DNA of 27,136 nt from CAYMAZ01 sp964428185. Its GTDB lineage: Bacteria; Bacteroidota; Bacteroidia; Bacteroidales; DTU049. A model generated the notes under the pieces. The model was not told where the DNA came from. It ran no database searches and saw only the letters and a list, made by a program, of their open reading frames with translations. The position numbers and the translations under genes are program-made. How positions within the stretch are numbered: the first letter of the stretch is position 1; each line of letters begins with the position of its first letter. Below, piece after piece: positions 23,291 through 27,136 of the stretch. The DNA lies in assembly GCA_964428185.1 (NCBI GenBank), contig CAYRXH010000033.1, forward strand, positions 1-27,136. Direction: 5' to 3'.

Positions 23291-24937
23291 ATGAAATCAA
23301 TGTTTGTGTCTTTAATTACGCTGACCATTTGTTTGTCTCTTCATGCCCAGAATGAAACCATGAAAGAGCTGCAGCCTGCAATTACTTCTGTTGTTGTTTA
23401 TACCGAAGGGGCCGAAGTCAGCCATCAGTTTGATATCATGCTTTCTCAGGGAAGAAATCTTTTAAAAATTCAGGATCTCTCTCCGCGTCTTGATCCAAGG
23501 AGCCTCCGGGTGAATGCTGATGTGGGTATTTCAGTTCTGTCTGTGACCCACAAAATTGATTTTCTGACAAAGCAAAGTGAAAAACCACGCATCAGGCAAG
23601 TCAGGGACTCATTGAAACTTGTCACATCAGCAATCACTTTGTTGCAGAATGAACAGGATGCCTTAACAATTCAGCGGGAACTGTTGCTGAAAAATCAAAC
23701 AGTTGGTGGCACTGATAACGGGACCAGTGTTGTTGATCTTCAGAAAACTGCTGATTTCTTCCAGACCCGGATTTTTGATATCAACAAGCGGATGAGTAAA
23801 ATTCAGCTGGATATTGATGAACTGAACCGTGAAGCAGCCAAACTGAATTCTGAACTGTATGAACTGAACGCCATGCAGAATTATTCCCGGTCTGAAATAT
23901 TGATTTTGCTTGAAACAGACAAACCATTTAAAGGGAAAATTGATCTGCGCTACTATGTTGCAGATGCAGGATGGGCTCCTTTTTATGAAATCAGGGCTGA
24001 AGATATTGACAGACCTCTCAACCTTTATTACAGGGCAAAAGTGTTCAATAATACTGACATCGACTGGACCAATGTTCCGATGGTTCTGTCAACAGCCGAT
24101 CCCAACAAAAGTGTGAACTATCCTGCCCTCAATCCGTGGAGACTCAATTTTACCACAAGCAGCTATTCCATTGCTGAAAGCAACCCATATCAGGCAGCAA
24201 ATCTGAATGACAACTATTATGTACAACAAATGGAAAACTCCAAAAACGCACAGAAAAAGGGAGAGGTTACTTTTGTTCCCATTTCAGTATCAGAGCTCAG
24301 TATTGATCTTCCTCTGGCCACAACGTATTCCATTCCAAGTGATGCAAAACCCTATATTGTGGAAGTGAATGAATACCAGATTCCGGCAACTTACAGACAT
24401 ATCTGTGTCCCCAAAGTTGAAAAAAGCGTCTATCTGATGGCTCAGATTGTTGGCTGGGAAGACCTGAATCTTGTTGAAGGTGAAGCCAATGTGTATTTTG
24501 CCGAAACCTATGTGGGCAAATCCTACATCTATACACGTGAAGTGAGCGATACACTCAACCTATCACTAGGAAGGGACAACAAGGTGTTTGTAATGCGTGC
24601 CAAGGTGAAGGATTTTACTTCGAAACAGTTTATCGGTGGAAAAACAAAGGAAACATTCAGGTATCACTACGAAGTGAAGAACAACAGAAAGGCTCCGATT
24701 AATATTGAAATTATTGACCAGGTTCCAGTTTCTGAAAATTCTGAGATTGAAGTATTTGTTGAGGAGATTTCATTGGCCGAGCATTTTGTGCTGACAGGAA
24801 TGCTCCACTGGCGGTTTGAACTGGCACCCGAACAGAAACAAGCTTACGATATGCAGTATTCAGTAAGATATCCAAGAACAAAACAGGTGCAAACCAAAAC
24901 CTCAAAACAACGCAAATTGTATGCTCCTTCGTTTTAA
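23291..24937 (+). CDS. Secreted MuiA-family protein (DUF4140 plus DUF4139)
   Basis: Role unknown; the family name 'mucoidy inhibitor A' comes from a weakly characterised homologue. The 548 residues start with a signal peptide (1-19, cut near LHAQ), so the protein is exported. The N-terminal DUF4140-like part (about 28-130) includes ITSVVVYTEGAEVSHQF and LSPRLDPRSLRV. A coiled coil spans about 100-200. The C-terminal DUF4139 part (about 210-545) includes LRYYVADAGWAPFYEIRAED, FNNTDIDWTNVPMVLSTADP and LNPWRLNF. No catalytic signature is visible; the beta-rich C-terminal part suggests an adhesion or structural role, which is inference. It is divergent from the polysaccharide operon and convergent with the lipoprotein operon at the right end. 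Confidence 0.85.
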   Translation: MKSMFVSLITLTICLSLHAQNETMKELQPAITSVVVYTEGAEVSHQFDIMLSQGRNLLKIQDLSPRLDPRSLRVNADVGISVLSVTHKIDFLTKQSEKPRIRQVRDSLKLVTSAITLLQNEQDALTIQRELLLKNQTVGGTDNGTSVVDLQKTADFFQTRIFDINKRMSKIQLDIDELNREAAKLNSELYELNAMQNYSRSEILILLETDKPFKGKIDLRYYVADAGWAPFYEIRAEDIDRPLNLYYRAKVFNNTDIDWTNVPMVLSTADPNKSVNYPALNPWRLNFTTSSYSIAESNPYQAANLNDNYYVQQMENSKNAQKKGEVTFVPISVSELSIDLPLATTYSIPSDAKPYIVEVNEYQIPATYRHICVPKVEKSVYLMAQIVGWEDLNLVEGEANVYFAETYVGKSYIYTREVSDTLNLSLGRDNKVFVMRAKVKDFTSKQFIGGKTKETFRYHYEVKNNRKAPINIEIIDQVPVSENSEIEVFVEEISLAEHFVLTGMLHWRFELAPEQKQAYDMQYSVRYPRTKQVQTKTSKQRKLYAPSF

Positions 24938-25015
24938 TATTGAAGAAAGCAATGGTTGAAGAAAAGAATGACGGATAAGAAATGGTCAGTTTTTCGTTTT
25001 GAAAATCTCAGTGTT

Positions 25016-25498
25016 TTAACGTTGTGTCGTCTGGCTGCTGAAGTTATTCAAATCCTCATTATCCATAAAACAATACCATTCGATAAGCTGTAAATCCCTG
25101 ATATGAAACCAGTGAATGTAACTGTGATGAAGACCGTGCTTTTGCAGTACTTTGGGGTCTTCATCAATGATGATCACCGACTCCTGGAAACCAGGTGGCA
25201 ATTGGTAATATTTTTTGTCAGTGAGCATAAACAGAGGCAGTGAGTCATAATGTTCTTTTATCGTTTTTATGACTTCTGTCAGTTCAATTTCCGGGAGGCA
25301 GTTGGAACAGAGAGACTGTTGTTTATATACCAGCAGACCACAGTCCAGTTCAGAGAAAATTTCATAATGATAATCTTTCAGATATCTGATCAGTAACTCT
25401 TCATGCTTATATGTTGAAGTTGTTTTGTTTACGCAGGAAATGATTGTGCTCAGGACACATAAAAGAAAAATTAAAACAGTGATTTTCTTTCCTGACAT
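25016..25498 (-). CDS. Lipoprotein with CxxC motif, possible thioredoxin-like fold
   Basis: I do not recognise a named family. The 160 residues begin with a lipoprotein signal peptide (FLLCVLSTIISC, acylated Cys at 22). After a helix, GLLVYKQQSLCSNCLPEIEL places a CSNC pair (64-67) after a beta-strand. VIIIDEDPKVLQKHGLHHSY and FHIRDLQLIEWYCF then follow in the order expected of thioredoxin-like redoxin proteins (CxxC, helix, strand, 'iDed..l...' and a final strand). The cis-Pro loop could be LPPGF (about 100-104) but is not certain. It shares a TAATG overlap with the upstream gene and is last of three. The function is probably thiol-redox or structural disulfide at the outer membrane; this is inference. 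Confidence 0.7.
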   Translation of the reverse strand: MSGKKITVLIFLLCVLSTIISCVNKTTSTYKHEELLIRYLKDYHYEIFSELDCGLLVYKQQSLCSNCLPEIELTEVIKTIKEHYDSLPLFMLTDKKYYQLPPGFQESVIIIDEDPKVLQKHGLHHSYIHWFHIRDLQLIEWYCFMDNEDLNNFSSQTTQR

Positions 25499-26655
25499 TA
25501 CTTTCTGATCACTTCAATTCTGTATGCAATGATTCTGTCATCAACTTGCTTTACCCATGCAGGCCCCATTGGTGTGGCAGTGTAATTGGGATAAAACTTT
25601 TTTTCATTCTCGCTGAGCAGGACTTCGCCTATGGTGTGGAAGGATTTATCAATAATTGAGAATCCCATCTGTTTCTCTGAAACATCATTAATATACCCAT
25701 CTTCATCTTTCTCTGGAAGTTCCATATAATAAACTCTGACATACTCTTCGCTGATTGTGTTGAATAAAAGATTCAGATATGCAAATGATTGTTCCCCGAT
25801 GCTCACAAAGTCATCTCCATTCACCTTCTCTTCATAAATATATGACATGGGTTTTGAATAGTTTTTGTGTTCAACCCTGTGTATTTCAGTTGTTTGACTT
25901 GCCGGATCATATTCAATAATTTCGTTGGTAATCCCGAAGCAAAACACGTAATTGTTGTCTTTGTTTAGGGTGACAAAGATTCTGTCTCCCCAAGGGTATA
26001 TTTCATTTTTTTTGGTGTTGTAAACTAAAGGAAGAGAGATGTCATGAATGACGAAATCTTTGCTGTCAGGATCAATTTCCGCAAAAAAGTGTTTGTCAGA
26101 AACTGTTGTATCATTGCCTCTGTAAAAGTAGAAACCAATGCGCCGGGTTTTGGGATTCCACAGAAACTGATCAGACATACAATACTTAACAACAGTATCT
26201 CCGGTGTGCATTTTTTCAGGAAAAAAATAACTATCATACAATATGGAATCCATTTTGGCAGAATAGAGAAAGAATCTGTAATTTTGCCATACACCATAGG
26301 TTTTGAAAAATATCAAAGAATCTGTGTTTATGCATTGTATTTTTTTAATTCCTCCAAATTCGGCAGATGGAGCAAACAAAGACTGATCTTTTACATACGA
26401 TGATTTTAGTTTTTTGAATCCCTCAGTTGAATACATGTAAAAATCAATAGAATCAATGGTTGTTTTTTTTATAATAAGAAGTGCTGTGTCGCCGAATGAA
26501 CATAACTTAAAAAAGTCAGTATCAGCTTGAATGTGAAGGGTGTCTGATATGACCCGGTATTGGAAATCTGATACGGGATTATAAGAATGTTTGCATGAAA
26601 TTGAAAAAACAGCAAGAAAAATCCAAATTATAAATGTACTGAAATTTCGGGCCAT
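25498..26655 (-). CDS. DUF4221-like lipoprotein, probable six-bladed beta-propeller
   Basis: Function unknown. The 385-residue product has a lipoprotein signal peptide (MARNFSTFIIWIFLAVFSIS, Cys at 21) and a beta-rich body with repeated strand pairs rich in aromatic residues (FYMYSTEGF, YRFFLYSAKMDSI, RRIGFYFYRGND, NYVFCFGITNEIIEYDP). The C-terminal part, EYVRVYYMELPEKDEDGY through KSFHTIGEVLL, looks like the DUF4221 family of Bacteroidota propeller lipoproteins, by memory of its pattern only. Such proteins usually sit at the outer membrane next to small exported peptides. It is the middle gene of a three-gene operon, 8 bases after the Cys-rich lipoprotein gene and overlapping the CxxC gene by one base. 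Confidence 0.6.
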   Translation of the reverse strand: MARNFSTFIIWIFLAVFSISCKHSYNPVSDFQYRVISDTLHIQADTDFFKLCSFGDTALLIIKKTTIDSIDFYMYSTEGFKKLKSSYVKDQSLFAPSAEFGGIKKIQCINTDSLIFFKTYGVWQNYRFFLYSAKMDSILYDSYFFPEKMHTGDTVVKYCMSDQFLWNPKTRRIGFYFYRGNDTTVSDKHFFAEIDPDSKDFVIHDISLPLVYNTKKNEIYPWGDRIFVTLNKDNNYVFCFGITNEIIEYDPASQTTEIHRVEHKNYSKPMSYIYEEKVNGDDFVSIGEQSFAYLNLLFNTISEEYVRVYYMELPEKDEDGYINDVSEKQMGFSIIDKSFHTIGEVLLSENEKKFYPNYTATPMGPAWVKQVDDRIIAYRIEVIRK

Positions 26656-26663
26656 AATTGTTT

Positions 26664-27035
26664 CTATTTTAATAATTCCCTAGGATGTTTGATGTTTCCT
26701 TCTTTTGAAATTTCTTCAAGTAAAATATAATTATCAAAAATAAATTGATTTGTAATATTAAAGGCTTTTATCCCATTAAAATTAATCTGATTTTGTTCGA
26801 AATCAATACCTGCATCCTTAATGTTTTTTCCGAATGGCATACACCGCGTATAATACTGACAAGCATTGCCAGTACCATTACACATCCATCCCATTCTCCC
26901 TGTTGCAGAATCCAATACACAAAGCAATATTGCCTTATTATAGCTTGGGGCCTCAATCTCATTCCTGATTTCGATCTGTTGTTTTGCAGATTCCATCTCT
27001 GTTTTTGTGCAGGAGTATATAAAACAAACGCACAT
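26664..27035 (-). CDS. Small Cys-rich lipoprotein, signal peptide interrupted by TAA
   Basis: No family is recognised. From the ATG at 27035 the frame has 123 residues, beginning MCVCFIYSCTK, where IYSC looks like a lipobox but leaves only 8 residues ahead of the Cys. The same frame read upstream from an ATG at 27065 gives MKKT, then TAA (27053-27051), then FILFIMCVCFIYSC: a textbook lipoprotein signal peptide broken at codon 5. The body has a Cys/Gly segment GRMGWMCNGTGNACQYYTRC (46-65), with Cys 52, 59 and 65, and an acidic C-terminal half. Either the gene carries a nonsense mutation, or the short form is made, or the base is wrong. It heads the right-end lipoprotein operon; an imperfect TAnTTTG-like box (TATTTTG) lies further upstream on the minus strand. 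Confidence 0.6.
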   Translation of the reverse strand: MCVCFIYSCTKTEMESAKQQIEIRNEIEAPSYNKAILLCVLDSATGRMGWMCNGTGNACQYYTRCMPFGKNIKDAGIDFEQNQINFNGIKAFNITNQFIFDNYILLEEISKEGNIKHPRELLK

Positions 27036-27136
27036 AATGAATAAAATGAATTATGTTTTCTTCATAATAATTGTTTTTTTAAGATTAATCATGCAAAATA
27101 AAATAAAATAAAAAAAAACGAAACAATCAACTTTTA

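Noticed and set aside
26044..26403. 119-codon plus-strand frame opposite the DUF4221-like gene
   Set aside because: Shadow of the lipoprotein gene; no start signals and no recognisable protein features.

Overview
The window looks like chromosomal DNA from a member of the Bacteroidota, probably Bacteroidales-like. This rests on the family content (MuiA/DUF4139 protein, ExbB plus a small membrane protein plus two ExbD, LptE-family lipoprotein next to a receiver-less sigma-54 activator, DUF4221-like lipoprotein), on the weak ribosome binding sites, and on several TAnnTTTG boxes, the -7 element of the Bacteroidota primary sigma factor, upstream of genes. No insertion sequence, phage gene, CRISPR array or rRNA was seen.

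Layout. Positions 1-230 hold a degenerate intergenic repeat. Minus-strand housekeeping genes follow (301-7818): tatC and mutS2 back to back, a two-domain universal stress protein, an energy-transduction operon (exbB, a three-helix membrane protein, two exbD genes), tRNA-Ser(GGA), and rpmA/rplU. From 7993 to 15026 the genes are on the plus strand: an aldehyde dehydrogenase, then an envelope-biogenesis run (sigma-54 activator, lptE, a TPR-ended protein, secG), then groES-groEL, then an FtsB/DivIC-like division protein.

From 23064 down to 15264 lies an eight-gene minus-strand operon for surface-polysaccharide precursors, with gaps or overlaps of at most 8 bases. Its first three genes (wbpE-, wbpD- and wbpB-like) together with a TviB/WbpO-type UDP-HexNAc 6-dehydrogenase can make UDP-2,3-diacetamido-2,3-dideoxy-glucuronate. 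A TviC/WbpP-type 4-epimerase could divert the shared acid intermediate, or UDP-GlcNAc, to the galacto series. GalE and RfbB give UDP-galactose and dTDP-4-keto-6-deoxyglucose. The last gene is a YwqE/CpsB-type PHP tyrosine phosphatase, normally a regulator of capsule export. No glycosyltransferase, flippase or polymerase is in the window, so these enzymes must feed genes elsewhere.

The right end carries a divergent MuiA/DUF4139 secreted protein and, on the minus strand, a compact three-gene lipoprotein operon: a small Cys-rich lipoprotein whose signal peptide is interrupted by a TAA codon, a DUF4221-like propeller lipoprotein, and a lipoprotein with a CxxC motif in a thioredoxin-like setting. 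That operon is the least understood part of the window and the best candidate for an undescribed system, although its function is not readable from sequence alone.
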